Assembly: GCA_028689835.1 (NCBI GenBank)
Contig: JAQVCK010000008.1
Span: 1-33,321, forward strand
Length of the DNA stretch: 33,321 nt
Source: Pygmaiobacter sp.
GTDB taxonomy: Bacteria; Bacillota; Clostridia; Oscillospirales; Ruminococcaceae
Direction: 5' to 3'
The notes under the pieces are model-generated. The model worked only from the letters and a program-made list of their open reading frames with translations, was not told where the DNA came from and ran no database searches. The position numbers were made by a program, and so were the translations under genes. Of the stretch, positions 24,133-32,968 are shown piece after piece (position 1 is the stretch's first letter; each line of letters opens with the position of its first letter).

Positions 24133-24159
24133 AGCCGCCCCCTATCAGGGGGGGGCAGC
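24133..24159 (-). terminator. Probable terminator after the M20 peptidase gene
   Basis: On the minus strand a G/C stem (GCTGCCCCCCCC against GGGGGCGGC) around CTGATA is followed by TTTTG. Pairing is imperfect. Confidence 0.5.
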
Positions 24160-24198
24160 AAAAAATCGGCACGCAAATTTTGCGCGCCGCCGCTTATT

Positions 24199-25314
24199 CT
24201 ATTGCGCCTGTGGTGCACCTGCTGCCAGCAGGGCACACCAAATATCCACCATCGGCCCCAATAGGCCCGGCGGGTAGGCATAGCCATCGGTATGCAGGCC
24301 CGGGGTGTCCTGCCCCGCACCCACCCCAAAATAAACGCCGGGGGTTTGCTTTAGGTACCAACCAAAATCCTCCGACCAGCGCATGGGCTGCGCTAAGGTG
24401 GCAATGGGGATGCCCGCAGCGGCAAACACCTGTGCCAGTTGTTTCGTCAAGGCCGCGTCATTGACCGTATCTGGGAACTCATCCACATAACGAAAGTCCA
24501 CCACAATGCCCTGCTTTTGCGCCAAGGCCTCTACTGTATTTGCAATCGTCTGTTGCAACAACAATAAATCTTCCAACCGCTCTGCACGCAGGGTGAGGTT
24601 TATTTCCCCCTCCCCCGCCGAAATACCGAAGTTACGGCTGCCCGCCTGTAACCCCACAAGGGTCGCAAGTACCAGCCCCCCGTACTGCGGCAGGTGGCAC
24701 CAGCTTTGCAGCCGCTGCAATACTTCACCCATCAACGGGCCGGGGCTAACCCCTTGCTCCGGGTAGGCCGCATGGCTTTGGCGGCCCGTTAGGCGTATCG
24801 TCATGCCCTTAGAGGCACAGGCAAACACCCCTTCGCGCAGCAATACTTGCCCCTGCGGGTACCCCGGGATGTTGTGGCAACCATAAATACAGTCAACCTT
24901 TTGTGTGTGCAGCACCGTTAACGCTTCGGCGGCACCTGCCCCGGTTTCTTCTGCGGGCTGCCATAATAGCAGCACATTTTTGCCACAGCTTAACCCGTTT
25001 TGCCGCAGTTGCTGTAAATATAAGGCTGCCCCGGCAAGCGCGGCGCTGTGCCCATCGTGCCCACAGCCGTGGAACGGCCGGCCTGCACTGTTGCAAACAG
25101 CATCCATATCTGCACGCAGGCAAATCGTCTCGGCCGCGCCTTCATCGTTTACCGCAAACAACACGCTGCCGGTATCCACCACCTGTAGTGTGGTGTTTTG
25201 CCGCAAAAAAGCGGCAAGCCGGGCGCGGGTACCCTCTTCTTTGCCGGAAAGCTCCGGGGCAGCATGCAACTGCTGCTGTAATTCTTGTAGTTTTTCTACC
25301 AGCTCTGCCTGCAT
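24199..25314 (-). CDS. M20D-family amidohydrolase (N-acyl amino acid / hippurate hydrolase-like)
   Basis: 371 aa cytosolic metallo-amidohydrolase. Metal ligands and catalytic residues: FHGCGHDGHSAAL (Cys and His), PAEETGAGAAE (catalytic Glu), YGCHNIPG (His), and the late LHTDGYAYP (His). The lid/dimerisation domain lies between, with IRLTGRQSHAAYPEQGVSP. It fits the M20D group that removes acyl groups from amino acids or amino-acid conjugates; N-acetyldiaminopimelate deacetylase and hippurate hydrolase are relatives, so the exact substrate is open. The ATG at 25314 follows AAAGGCGG by 8 bases. Monocistronic. Confidence 0.92.
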   Translation of the reverse strand: MQAELVEKLQELQQQLHAAPELSGKEEGTRARLAAFLRQNTTLQVVDTGSVLFAVNDEGAAETICLRADMDAVCNSAGRPFHGCGHDGHSAALAGAALYLQQLRQNGLSCGKNVLLLWQPAEETGAGAAEALTVLHTQKVDCIYGCHNIPGYPQGQVLLREGVFACASKGMTIRLTGRQSHAAYPEQGVSPGPLMGEVLQRLQSWCHLPQYGGLVLATLVGLQAGSRNFGISAGEGEINLTLRAERLEDLLLLQQTIANTVEALAQKQGIVVDFRYVDEFPDTVNDAALTKQLAQVFAAAGIPIATLAQPMRWSEDFGWYLKQTPGVYFGVGAGQDTPGLHTDGYAYPPGLLGPMVDIWCALLAAGAPQAQ

Positions 25315-25357
25315 CCGTTTGCCGCCTTTCGCACCTTCTGTTCAAAGCTTTTTGCCT

Positions 25358-25386
25358 ATTATACCCCTGCGCCACGGTACTGTCAC
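25358..25386 (-). promoter_or_regulatory. Promoter of the M20 amidohydrolase gene
   Basis: On the minus strand GTGACA (25386-25381), 17-base spacer, TATAAT (25363-25358), about 43 bases before the start codon. Confidence 0.7.
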
Positions 25387-25533
25387 CCGTTTTGGGCCAC
25401 TTTGAAACAAACTGGCAAAACAGGCGGCCCTGCCTGCGGCGGGGTTGCCTGCTTTACTTTAAGGGATGCATTAGTTTTTATTTTGGGCGCTGCCTGCCCC
25501 ACATTTGCAGACACGTATGCCCGCTGTGTGATA

Positions 25534-26502
25534 TTACACCTTGCGCACTGGGCGCACGTACTTCCAAAAACGTTCGGGGTCGTGGTAAAAATAGATGACC
25601 CTGCCCGGTGTCGTGTCATAGCAATACCCGGTGCCCGCAAAATCAAAACTTGCCATGGCCTTTTCTGTTTTTTCTTCTACCGAAAGGCTTTGGTGTTCAT
25701 AGTCAAACGGGCCGTGTTCAAACACCAGATACTCGGCTTCGGGCACGTCTGTTAACATCATCTGCGGCGGTACTTCGCCCTTATAATCCGCCGGCAGGCG
25801 CACGCCGTAGCACTCGGTGCGCAAAAAGCCCCAGTCACAAAGGCGGCCTTTGGGGTCGCTGATATACGCCATCAATTGCCCACTGCCGCCATTGGCTTCG
25901 CTGCCGCCGTCGTCATCCAGCTTGCCTTTGATACTGTCCAGCAGGCCACAGATTGTCTCGCAGTCTTGCCCCGGGACTTTGCTCTGTTTTTCCCAAAAAT
26001 CCCAATAGCCATTGCTTTCATAGTTTTCGATGTGCAAAAATTTATGCGCGGGTATTGTGACAAAATAAATTTTGATTTCCTGTTGAGATGCAATCATGCC
26101 AATCTCTCCTAGCCCAAAAAAGTAGCGGTCGAACAGGTTGATTTTGGTGCGCAGCACCACGGGTTTTGGCTGTTTTCGGTATGCGCTGGGGGTAACGCCA
26201 TACGTTGCTTTAAACGCCCGGGTAAATGCCTCGTGGGAGGAAAAGCCGTAGTTGAACGCAATGTCCAACAGCGGGATTTCACTGTCCCTCACTTCTTTTA
26301 AAGCAAAGGCCAGCTTGCGGTGCCGCAGATAGTCCCTAAACGGCATCCCGGAGATTTCTTTAAATTTTCTGGTTGCGTAAAACTCAGAATACCCCAACCT
26401 GCGTGCAAGAAAACGCAACGTCAACGCTTCATCGTGGTATTGTTTGATTGAGTTGTCGATTTCGTCCACGATGATTTGAATTTGCTGTTGCCATTCGTAC
26501 AT
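25534..26502 (-). CDS. AraC-family regulator with C-terminal GyrI-like effector domain
   Basis: 322 aa. An N-terminal AraC DNA-binding domain (about 10-112) has both helix-turn-helix units: LTLRFLARRLGYSEFYATRKFKE and IPLLDIAFNYGFSSHEAFTRAFKATYG with the family ending TPSAYRK. The C-terminal ~180 residues resemble the GyrI-like small-molecule-binding fold seen in BmrR/Rob-type regulators (YFVTIPAHKFLHIENY, AEYLVFEHGPFDYE, PGRVIYFYHDPERFWKYVRPVR). Such proteins bind hydrophobic cations or drugs. G-rich GGGTGG precedes the ATG. No efflux gene lies beside it, so the target is unknown. Confidence 0.92.
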   Translation of the reverse strand: MYEWQQQIQIIVDEIDNSIKQYHDEALTLRFLARRLGYSEFYATRKFKEISGMPFRDYLRHRKLAFALKEVRDSEIPLLDIAFNYGFSSHEAFTRAFKATYGVTPSAYRKQPKPVVLRTKINLFDRYFFGLGEIGMIASQQEIKIYFVTIPAHKFLHIENYESNGYWDFWEKQSKVPGQDCETICGLLDSIKGKLDDDGGSEANGGSGQLMAYISDPKGRLCDWGFLRTECYGVRLPADYKGEVPPQMMLTDVPEAEYLVFEHGPFDYEHQSLSVEEKTEKAMASFDFAGTGYCYDTTPGRVIYFYHDPERFWKYVRPVRKV

Positions 26503-26825
26503 CCACCCGCCCCCGTTTCGTCCGCCCTGCCATTATTATAAACAAGGGCAAAGGCCCCCGCTTGATTTTAGTTGCGCATTGCGTGCCTTTGTATCTTTTG
26601 GCCTTTGCGTCAAGGCCCGGTGATTAACTTTAAACCCACTGTAGCATAAAAAAGCAAGGGGTTCAATTGATGCGTTACCGCTTTGCAAAAAGTACCGGTT
26701 TTGCTCGCTCTCCTACCGGCCAAACGGCAGCCAGCGCCAGCAGTGCGACAGATACTGACCCAAGGGTGCAAACCGTGCGCTTTTTGTGTATACTGTAATG
26801 GGTTTAGCCCAAAGGAGGCCATTCG
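26503..26825. other. Intergenic region between divergent araC-type and GNAT genes
   Basis: No gene is supported here. On the plus strand TATACT (26789-26794) with a poor GTGCAA at 17 bases is the likely promoter of the GNAT gene. On the minus strand a TATAAT near 26535-26540 may serve the AraC-type gene, without a clear -35. Confidence 0.4.
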
Positions 26826-27281
26826 ATGAAACTTGTTTCGGTGCGCGAGGACCCGGCACTTTGCAATGATGCCATTCGCTATTTTCAGGCAAAATGGGCA
26901 ACGCCACAAAGCCTTTTCGTGTACGAGGACTGCATTAAAAACTGCTGTAATGCACCGGCACCTCTGCCACAGTGGTACCTGCTTTACATCGACGATGGGC
27001 AGATTGCCGGTGGTGCTGGGCTGATCACGAACGACTTTATCAGCCGGATGGACTTATACCCCTGGTTTTGCGCCCTTTATGTAGAGCCCCCTTACCGCGG
27101 CAACGGGTATGCGGGGATGTTGCTCAATCGCGCTGCGCAGGATGCCCGCACCGCAGGCTTTGACGCGTTGTACCTTTGCACCGACCACACGCAGTTTTAC
27201 GAGCGGTATGGCCTGCAGTATATTGGCGACGGGTACCACCCGTGGGGGCACCGCTCGCGCATTTATAAAATGCAGCTTTAA
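26826..27281 (+). CDS. GNAT-family N-acetyltransferase
   Basis: 151 aa. GCN5-type acetyltransferase with the acetyl-CoA loop in CALYVEPPYRGNGYAGMLLNRAAQDARTAGF and the C-terminal YLCTDHTQFYERYGLQYIGDG. The N-terminal part has a FQAKWATPQSLFVYEDCI segment seen in a subgroup of Firmicutes acetyltransferases. The acceptor is unknown. AAAGGAGG lies 7 bases before the ATG. It is alone between its promoter and a strong terminator, and differs clearly from the other GNAT in this window. Confidence 0.9.
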   Translation: MKLVSVREDPALCNDAIRYFQAKWATPQSLFVYEDCIKNCCNAPAPLPQWYLLYIDDGQIAGGAGLITNDFISRMDLYPWFCALYVEPPYRGNGYAGMLLNRAAQDARTAGFDALYLCTDHTQFYERYGLQYIGDGYHPWGHRSRIYKMQL

Positions 27282-27340
27282 CCACATTGCCACAACTGCC
27301 CCGTTTTTTAGATCACATCAGCATCAACTGCCCCGAAAAC

Positions 27341-27377
27341 AAAAACAGATGGCAAGCGCCACCTGTTTTTATTTTTT
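27341..27377. terminator. Bidirectional terminator between GNAT and tfoX_C genes
   Basis: AAAAACAGATGGC pairs with GCCACCTGTTTTT around AAGC, with one mismatch, followed by ATTTTTT on the plus strand. The A-tract on the left gives a U-run for the minus strand. Confidence 0.88.
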
Positions 27378-27434
27378 AACTGTGTTGCAGGCCAATGCCA
27401 CACACCGCTACAACACCTAACCGCAGACAGCAGT

Positions 27435-27746
27435 TCACAATAAAGCCAAGGGCAAAAGGGACGCAGCCAGTTCCCCAGCCTGCTGCTGTGCCGTAAGTGA
27501 ATTAAAAAACTGTTTTAGTTGCTGTTTTGTCTGCGCGTTAAGCTGGGTATAGCGCACCCCTTCTGCTGCGCCCTGCAACGCATACAGCTTATGCAGGCAA
27601 GCCGTTTCATCTACCTGTAGCCGGATGCGCAAAAACGCATCCCTGCTACCGGCTGCCCGCAGCTGCTGCGGCGTTTCAATGCCCACCTGCCGCAACTGCT
27701 GTGCCAGCACCTCGCCAATGTTGGGCAGATCATTCAGCGTCGCCAT
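27435..27746 (-). CDS. TfoX C-terminal domain protein
   Basis: 103 aa. The start MATLNDLPNIGEVLAQQLRQVGIETPQQLRAAG is the TfoX_C domain (helix-hairpin-helix-like), normally the C-terminal half of TfoX/Sxy competence regulators; the TfoX N-terminal domain is missing. The remaining tail (TKQQLKQFFNSLTAQ and beyond) is helical. Many Firmicutes have stand-alone TfoX_C proteins whose role is unknown. The start at 27746 overlaps the upstream zinc-ribbon gene by 17 bases, so it is the third gene of the tetR unit. It could bind DNA or protein, but this is inference. Confidence 0.85.
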   Translation of the reverse strand: MATLNDLPNIGEVLAQQLRQVGIETPQQLRAAGSRDAFLRIRLQVDETACLHKLYALQGAAEGVRYTQLNAQTKQQLKQFFNSLTAQQQAGELAASLLPLALL

Positions 27747-28005
27747 CTGCCGCCGCCCCCTTTCTAAACTGCGCTTGCCACGCGGGTAGTTTGCGCATGG
27801 AAGCCTCGGCAATTTCGGCCGCCGCCGCTTTCTCCATCCCTTGCGTTTCTTGCAAAAAGCGGATCATACCCGCACGCTTTTCAGCAAAGGACTGCATGGT
27901 GCCATCCGGCCGGGCACAGTATATGCAATAGTCTTTTGTCATATCTCCGCCGGCAAAATCCGCCGGCTTTTGCATGGGCATCCCACAGGCAATACAAGTT
28001 TTCAT
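27730..28005 (-). CDS. Zinc-ribbon domain protein
   Basis: 91 aa. The N-terminal MKTCIACGMPMQKPADF and DYCIYCARPDGTM give two CxxC pairs (CIAC and CIYC) that form a zinc ribbon, followed by a helical tail (MIRFLQETQGMEKAAAAEIAEASMRKLPAWQ). This matches a small zinc-ribbon family common in Firmicutes and often near AraC or TetR regulators; its function is unknown. It overlaps the tetR stop by 4 bases (ATGA type) and the TfoX_C gene by 17 bases, so all three genes are translationally coupled. Confidence 0.87.
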   Translation of the reverse strand: MKTCIACGMPMQKPADFAGGDMTKDYCIYCARPDGTMQSFAEKRAGMIRFLQETQGMEKAAAAEIAEASMRKLPAWQAQFRKGAAADGDAE

Positions 28006-28592
28006 TTTTGTTCCTCCCCTATTTGGGCTAGCGTTAAAAATGTGTGAACCAGTTCATCGGTATACCGCGGCAATAGCGGGGCATCTGGTGAAAACAGTTC
28101 TTTATTCATTAAGTAATAGTGCACAAGGCCCATCCACGTGTTGAACAGCATATACGGCGGCACCCCGTTTTGGGCGGCTGCCGTGTGCTGCAACACGCGG
28201 CCAAAGTGGTACGCCGCCACCGACTGCAAATTGGCAAAGGTCAATTTTGCCTGCGGCGGCAACTGCCCTTTTTCAGTGATGAGGTGCAGGTAAAACTGCT
28301 CGTGCCGGGCCAGCAATGCAAGGTGCGCGCGCAACAGGCCTTGCAGGTCGGCGTTGTTTTCGGCAAGGTCGTGTAGCCCTGCCCCCAACTGGGTGCCAAA
28401 CTGCTCTAACAATGCCTCTACCAGCTGTGCCTGTGATGCAAAATGCGCAAAAATGCTGCCGTGCGACACCCCGGCTTCTTTTGCAATTGCCGCCGTGGGG
28501 GCACTAAACCCCTTTTGCGCATACACCCGGTATGCTGCTGCCAAAATTTTTTGCCGGGTTTGCTGTTTTTGTTGCAGCCGCGTTGTTTCCAT
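28002..28592 (-). CDS. TetR/AcrR-family transcriptional regulator
   Basis: 196 aa. The N-terminal helix-turn-helix is ILAAAYRVYAQKGFSAPTAAIAKEAGVSHGSIFAHFASQAQLVEALL. The C-terminal ligand domain has no clear signature. The start METTRLQQKQQTRQ at 28592 has AGGTGG about 9 bases upstream; the frame is open far upstream but crosses the operator and promoter. First gene of a three-gene unit with a zinc-ribbon protein and a TfoX_C protein. Perfect TGAGTA dyads just upstream are its probable operator. The DJ-1/PfpI gene is divergent and starts 146 bases away. Confidence 0.92.
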   Translation of the reverse strand: METTRLQQKQQTRQKILAAAYRVYAQKGFSAPTAAIAKEAGVSHGSIFAHFASQAQLVEALLEQFGTQLGAGLHDLAENNADLQGLLRAHLALLARHEQFYLHLITEKGQLPPQAKLTFANLQSVAAYHFGRVLQHTAAAQNGVPPYMLFNTWMGLVHYYLMNKELFSPDAPLLPRYTDELVHTFLTLAQIGEEQK

Positions 28593-28606
28593 TTTAATTG
28601 ACCACC

Positions 28607-28654
28607 TACTCATTGAGTATATACTCATTATAATTTGTTTGCAGCAAAAGTTAA
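28607..28654 (-). promoter_or_regulatory. tetR promoter with overlapping TGAGTA dyads
   Basis: On the minus strand TTAACT (28654-28649), 16-base spacer, TATAAT (28632-28627). Immediately downstream are two overlapping perfect dyads, TGAGTATATACTCA (28614-28627) and TACTCA-T-TGAGTA (28607-28619), three alternating half-sites that cover the expected start of transcription. This is a likely autoregulatory operator. Confidence 0.75.
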
Positions 28655-28668
28655 GCATTTTACTGCAC

Positions 28669-28698
28669 TTGCATTGCGAACGGCTGTTGCAGTATAAT
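28669..28698 (+). promoter_or_regulatory. Promoter of the DJ-1/PfpI gene
   Basis: TTGCAT (28669-28674), 18-base spacer, TATAAT (28693-28698), 40 bases before the ATG. Its -35 is 15 bases from the -35 of the divergent tetR promoter. Confidence 0.65.
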
Positions 28699-28737
28699 AA
28701 CGTCAATTTACAAAAAACGCACCACAACGGAGGGGCT

Positions 28738-29319
28738 ATGAAAAAGACACTTCTTTTTTTGGCAAAAGGCTTTGAAACGATGGAGGCCAGCGTATTTATT
28801 GACGTTTTGGGTTGGGCCCGCAACGACTACCAATTGGCGCTGCCGCTGACGACCTGCGGCTTTACCAAAACGGTGGTCAGCACTTTTGGGGTGCCGGTCA
28901 CCGTAGACTGCCTGCTGGATGAGGTTGACCCCGCAGACTACGACGCACTGGCGATCCCCGGGGGGTTTGAAGAATTTGGTTTTTACGAAGAGGCCTATGA
29001 TGAACGCCTTTCAGCGCTGATCCGCGCGTTTGACAGTGCCAAAAAGCCAATTGCCAGTATTTGCGTGGCAGCACTGGCCCTTGGCAAAAGCGGCATTTTG
29101 CAGGGCCGCAGGGCAACCACCTACCACTTAAAGCAAGCCTACCGCCAAAAACAACTTGCAGCGCAAGGGGCTATCGTCATCAACGAACCAGTAGTCGTTG
29201 ACGATAACGTGGCAACCTCTTATTGCCCTTCTACCGCACCGCAGGTGGCTTTTTGGCTGTTGGAACAGCTTGCAGGGCAAAAAAATGCCGCACAGATCAA
29301 AGAGGACATGGGGTTTTAA
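28738..29319 (+). CDS. DJ-1/PfpI-family protein
   Basis: 193 aa, class I glutamine amidotransferase-like fold. The nucleophile-elbow Cys is Cys109 in ASICVAALALGKSG, and Glu16 in GFETMEASVFIDVL matches the conserved acidic residue of DJ-1 (FETIEA.. pattern). LAIPGGFEEFGFYEEAYDE is the usual PGG loop. The family includes DJ-1/YajL-type stress proteins, chaperones and deglycases, and PfpI-like enzymes; which activity applies here is not visible. GGAGGGG lies 4 bases before the ATG. Single gene, ended by a terminator; divergent from the tetR unit. Confidence 0.92.
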   Translation: MKKTLLFLAKGFETMEASVFIDVLGWARNDYQLALPLTTCGFTKTVVSTFGVPVTVDCLLDEVDPADYDALAIPGGFEEFGFYEEAYDERLSALIRAFDSAKKPIASICVAALALGKSGILQGRRATTYHLKQAYRQKQLAAQGAIVINEPVVVDDNVATSYCPSTAPQVAFWLLEQLAGQKNAAQIKEDMGF

Positions 29320-29335
29320 CCTCGACTTAAAAACA

Positions 29336-29374
29336 AGAGAGGACCGGCAATGCATTGCCGGCCCTCTTTTGCTT
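29336..29374. terminator. Bidirectional terminator between DJ-1/PfpI and MCP genes
   Basis: AGAGGACCGGCAATG pairs with CATTGCCGGCCCTCT with one mismatch, followed by TTTTGCTTTT on the plus strand. Confidence 0.85.
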
Positions 29375-29378
29375 TTGG

Positions 29379-31316
29379 TCATGCTTCTGTTTTAAAGACT
29401 GACACCATTTCTTCCAATTCTTGCATCTGGCTCAGCAGTTCTTCGCTGGTGGCCGCACTTTGCTCTGCCGTCGCCGAGTTTGCCTGCGTCACCTCTGAAA
29501 TTTGTCGCATCCCCTCGCTGAGCTGGGTCACCATGCCGGCCTGGGTTTTTAATGTTTCGGCTACTTTATCCACCCGCCCGCTAATATTGGTGGTGTGCCC
29601 GACGATCGTCTCAAAAGAGCTTGCGGTACGCTTGGCATTCTGCATCCCTTCGCTGACCGATTGGATCGTATCTTCAATCAACTGTGCTGTATTTTGTGCT
29701 GCCTCGGCACTTTTAGAGGCAAGCTGGCGCACCTCTTCGGCCACAACGGAGAAGCCCTTGCCCGCTTCGCCCGCACGGGCCGCCTCTACCGCGGCGTTCA
29801 GTGCCAGGATATTGGTCTGGAACGAAATATCATCAATGATATGAATGATGTCCTGAATTTTTTTCGACGAGGCATTGATGCTTTGCATCGAGTCTAACAT
29901 CTTTTGCATTTCGGCATTGCTCTGCTCGGTTTCAGTCAGCGCTGCTTTGGCCATCTGCTGCATGGACCCCGCATGGGAGGCGTTTTCTTCAATATGGCCA
30001 GCTACCTGCTCCAGCGAGTTCAGCAGTCGCTCGGTCGTGGCTGCCTGCTCGGTGGAGTTTTCCGCAAGGTTTTGGCCCCCCAGCGCAACCTGTTCGGCAC
30101 CGGCACGCACCTGCCCCGCGGCCTGCGTAATGCTTGCCACCGTTTGGCTGAGCGATTGTACAATTTCACCCAGCGCCTGCTGCATCAGCACAAAATCGCC
30201 CACATAGGTGGCCGTGCTGACGGCGGTAAGGTCCTTTTGGGCAACGGCCTTCAGCACGCTGGCCATATCGTCCATATAGGTGCGCAGGCTTTCCACCGTG
30301 TGCTGTGTGGCGCGCATCAACCGGGCGCTTTCATCCTTGCCACGCACCTGCTCTACCTCGGTGTGCAAGTCACCCTGGGCCAGCTTTTCCAGCCGGTGGG
30401 TCGCTTTTAAAATGGGGTCGGTGATGCGTTTTGCAAAAAAGCTGGTAAAAATAATGGCAAACACCAGCACCAGTGCGCCAACCCCTGCACAAAGCTCTAG
30501 GGTATAACGCAGGTTTTGCTCCACCTGTGTCACCGGGCGGGTCACCGCAATCGACCATCCCTCCGGCCCATCCAACGGGGTAAAGCCCACCATACGGCGC
30601 ACCCCACCGTAATAACTGTACCCTATACCGGTCTCCCCACTGACCATGCGCTCAAAAATAGCCGCCGTGGGTTTGTAGCTCTCATCTTTTTTGGCCAGTT
30701 CAAAATAGTTGACCGGGTCAATTACATTGTCGGCATTGGGGTGCAGTACGGTGTAGCCATCCGCGTTGATCACAAAAGCATACCCGTTATCCCCTACTTT
30801 AATTTGGTCCAACACATCTGCAAGTACCCGGTAAGAAAACGCACCGTACAGCACATTGCCGGTCGTGCCAACCGGGGCGGCCGCATAGTATATAATATCG
30901 TTTTCGCCCACTTTAGCGGGGTCTGAAATGGATGCCTGGCCGTTTTTTGCCTTTGCAAAAAAAGCAAGATCCGCTATCGCATCCCCTTTACTATTGCTGC
31001 CGTTTGCCTGCGCAAGGGCAAGGTAATCAAACCCCAGCTCTTGCGCCTGCTGGGCCAGCATTTTTTGCTGTTCTTCGGCAGCAGTTCCATCGGTCAAGTA
31101 CCCTTGCGCAGCTGCTTTTTGAATGCTTTGCCGGTACTGGTCCATGACCACATTTAGCCCCTGCTTATAGGCAGAAGCAAGGTAATTTGAGGTGTTCTCC
31201 GCCTCAGCTATCGCGCTTTTGTAATAAAGGTAAGACGAAAGTCCAGTTAAAAATAAAACGGTAAAAATGAGCAACAGCGAAATATACGCCAGCAGCTTAT
31301 TTTTGAGATACTTCAT
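29379..31316 (-). CDS. Methyl-accepting chemotaxis protein (dCache type)
   Basis: 645 aa. Membrane helix about 9-31; a large extracytoplasmic sensor (about 35-280) of the double-Cache type with [22 protein letters not shown] and [20 protein letters not shown]; second helix about 283-305; HAMP ([22 protein letters not shown]); a long helical signalling domain whose tip is [22 protein letters not shown]. The C-terminus has no CheR-binding pentapeptide. dCache receptors often bind amino acids or organic acids; the ligand is unknown. No che or flagellar genes are in view. AAGGAG is 11 bases before the ATG, a long spacing. Confidence 0.95.
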   Translation of the reverse strand: MKYLKNKLLAYISLLLIFTVLFLTGLSSYLYYKSAIAEAENTSNYLASAYKQGLNVVMDQYRQSIQKAAAQGYLTDGTAAEEQQKMLAQQAQELGFDYLALAQANGSNSKGDAIADLAFFAKAKNGQASISDPAKVGENDIIYYAAAPVGTTGNVLYGAFSYRVLADVLDQIKVGDNGYAFVINADGYTVLHPNADNVIDPVNYFELAKKDESYKPTAAIFERMVSGETGIGYSYYGGVRRMVGFTPLDGPEGWSIAVTRPVTQVEQNLRYTLELCAGVGALVLVFAIIFTSFFAKRITDPILKATHRLEKLAQGDLHTEVEQVRGKDESARLMRATQHTVESLRTYMDDMASVLKAVAQKDLTAVSTATYVGDFVLMQQALGEIVQSLSQTVASITQAAGQVRAGAEQVALGGQNLAENSTEQAATTERLLNSLEQVAGHIEENASHAGSMQQMAKAALTETEQSNAEMQKMLDSMQSINASSKKIQDIIHIIDDISFQTNILALNAAVEAARAGEAGKGFSVVAEEVRQLASKSAEAAQNTAQLIEDTIQSVSEGMQNAKRTASSFETIVGHTTNISGRVDKVAETLKTQAGMVTQLSEGMRQISEVTQANSATAEQSAATSEELLSQMQELEEMVSVFKTEA

Positions 31317-31369
31317 CTATTGACAGCTCCTTGTTGGCTAGTTAGCAAGCCTAATTGGGTTTGTCATTT

Positions 31370-31398
31370 ATTCTAGACCAGCAAAAACAATATTTCAA
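31370..31398 (-). promoter_or_regulatory. Promoter of the MCP gene
   Basis: On the minus strand TTGAAA (31398-31393), 17-base spacer, TAGAAT (31375-31370), a sigma-A type site. I see no sigma-28 type motility promoter. The 31317-31562 spacer also holds the terminator of the patatin gene. Confidence 0.6.
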
Positions 31399-31507
31399 CT
31401 TTTAAAAGTTAAATGTATTTTCTTTTCGTTTTGTGACAAATTATTGTTTTAAAACGTGACTCTTTTTGCGTAAAATGCCCGCTTATTTTCCTGTTTTTCC
31501 CAAACAA

Positions 31508-31545
31508 AAAGCCCACCTGCCGGCACAAAACTGGCAGATGGGTTT
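31508..31545 (-). terminator. Terminator after the patatin gene
   Basis: On the minus strand CCCATCTGCC pairs with GGCAGGTGGG (one G-T pair) around an 11-base loop, followed by CTTTTTG. Confidence 0.8.
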
Positions 31546-31562
31546 GTTGTCGTTTCTATCAC

Positions 31563-32840
31563 TTATTTTGCCTGCACATAAAAATACAGTGCGCACAAAT
31601 ACTCTTTCAGCAGATACCCCTGAATGAAAATATTGGTGTAATTCAGTTGCCTGCCGCGCACCATGTCGTTGTAAAAGTAGCCTACAACCTCTTTGCTGTT
31701 GATGTTTTTCAGCAGGTCAAGGTAGCGCGACGGGGCAATTTCTTCTAACTTTTTATTGTATGCGCCCTCCCGTTCCCGATACAGCGCCTCAAAATGTTGC
31801 ATCAGCTGGTCTTGCACATCCCTGAAATCATACACACTCACGTTTGAAAATTCAAAAATTTCCATTGCATTTTCTACACCAAGCAACAAATAGTCGGTCA
31901 GTGAAAGGATGTCCCTTTTTGCCAGTGCGCGCAGATAATCGGTCAACGGCAGGTCTTTGGTGCTCAGCAGTTTGCCGCGGCTGTTTTTCTCTTCATAATC
32001 CAGCACGGCATTATAAAACGGCCGTGCTTTGTCATCGGTGATATCTGCGCGGTCAAACGCATACCGGTAGCCCTTGTATTCCCCAAATTGTTTCATTGCA
32101 TCAAGGTAGCCCAACTGGGTACGAAAATCCAGCGCATCCCGGTTAAAATCTAAAAACCCACCCAGCCCCCAAGACGGCCGTACCAGCCGGATATTGGGCC
32201 GGCCGGCAAACACCGGGTGCGTAATGGTTTCTTCCAGCTCAATCACAATCATCTGTTGTGCACCCATCCGCCGCGCAAGTGAAATGGGCAGGTTGTCGTA
32301 ATAGCCACCGTCGATAAACCCCTGTTCGCCAATTTTGTGCACGGGGAAAGCGGGGAAGCAGGATGCCGATGCCAGTGCATATTCTACCACTTCATCATCT
32401 GCAAGCTCTTTTGCGGTAATCTCTATTGGCCGCAAATCAGGGAAAGTAACCGTGACAAGCCCGTACTGTACACCGCTTTTGCGCAGCTTTTGAGGGTCGT
32501 AAAGTGAGTGAATCAGCTCGACAAGCGGGCCAATATCCGCCCCGTTTTCATTGAGATACGAGCGAAAGAATGACGGAATTAAGTTTTTTTGGGAAATAAT
32601 CGAATCAAGCGAAAAATCGAGATTCAGGGGTTCTTTCATCACCTGTTCAATAGATAGCTCCTCCCACATGCGGTACATGCGGTCAAAGTCTTTTTGGGCC
32701 ACCAGCAGGCCGTTGAGGGCCCCGATGGACGTACCACAGACGAGGTCGAACTCGTACCCCATTTCTTGCAGCGCGCGGATGCAGCCCGCCTCATAGGCAC
32801 CCTTTGCCCCACCACCAGACAAAACCAACGCTGTTTTCAT
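31563..32840 (-). CDS. Patatin-like phospholipase
   Basis: 425 aa. Serine lipid acyl hydrolase with a Ser-Asp dyad: oxyanion loop VLSGGGAKGAYEAG, nucleophile Ser38 in VCGTSIGALNG, and Asp177 in FIDGGYYDNLP. The patatin domain is about 1-210; the C-terminal ~200 residues (helical, with DYLRALAKRDILSLTDYLLLG and YFYNDMVRGRQLNY) are typical of a longer Firmicutes form. No signal peptide, so it acts in the cytosol or at the inner membrane face. The start MKTALVLSGG at 32840 has AAGGTGGG about 8 bases upstream; the frame is open 90 codons more but would overlap the next gene. Monocistronic. Confidence 0.93.
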   Translation of the reverse strand: MKTALVLSGGGAKGAYEAGCIRALQEMGYEFDLVCGTSIGALNGLLVAQKDFDRMYRMWEELSIEQVMKEPLNLDFSLDSIISQKNLIPSFFRSYLNENGADIGPLVELIHSLYDPQKLRKSGVQYGLVTVTFPDLRPIEITAKELADDEVVEYALASASCFPAFPVHKIGEQGFIDGGYYDNLPISLARRMGAQQMIVIELEETITHPVFAGRPNIRLVRPSWGLGGFLDFNRDALDFRTQLGYLDAMKQFGEYKGYRYAFDRADITDDKARPFYNAVLDYEEKNSRGKLLSTKDLPLTDYLRALAKRDILSLTDYLLLGVENAMEIFEFSNVSVYDFRDVQDQLMQHFEALYREREGAYNKKLEEIAPSRYLDLLKNINSKEVVGYFYNDMVRGRQLNYTNIFIQGYLLKEYLCALYFYVQAK

Positions 32841-32892
32841 ATGCTGCCCCACCTTGTCACAAATTGATGCACCCCATATGGTGCTTTTTCTT

Positions 32893-32922
32893 ATTATACA
32901 ACATTTGCGTGTTGTATCACAA
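32893..32922 (-). promoter_or_regulatory. Probable promoter of the patatin gene
   Basis: On the minus strand TTGTGA (32922-32917), 18-base spacer, TATAAT (32898-32893), about 50 bases before the start codon. Confidence 0.5.
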
Positions 32923-32930
32923 TCACAGAA

Positions 32931-32958
32931 AAAGGGCCGTGCCTCTGCACAGCCCTTT
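32931..32958 (-). terminator. Terminator after the DUF4870-like gene
   Basis: AAAGGGCCGTGC pairs with GCACAGCCCTTT around CTCT, one mismatch, followed on the minus strand by TTCTG with a T-run from the outer arm. Confidence 0.75.
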
Positions 32959-32968
32959 GACCCTGTTT

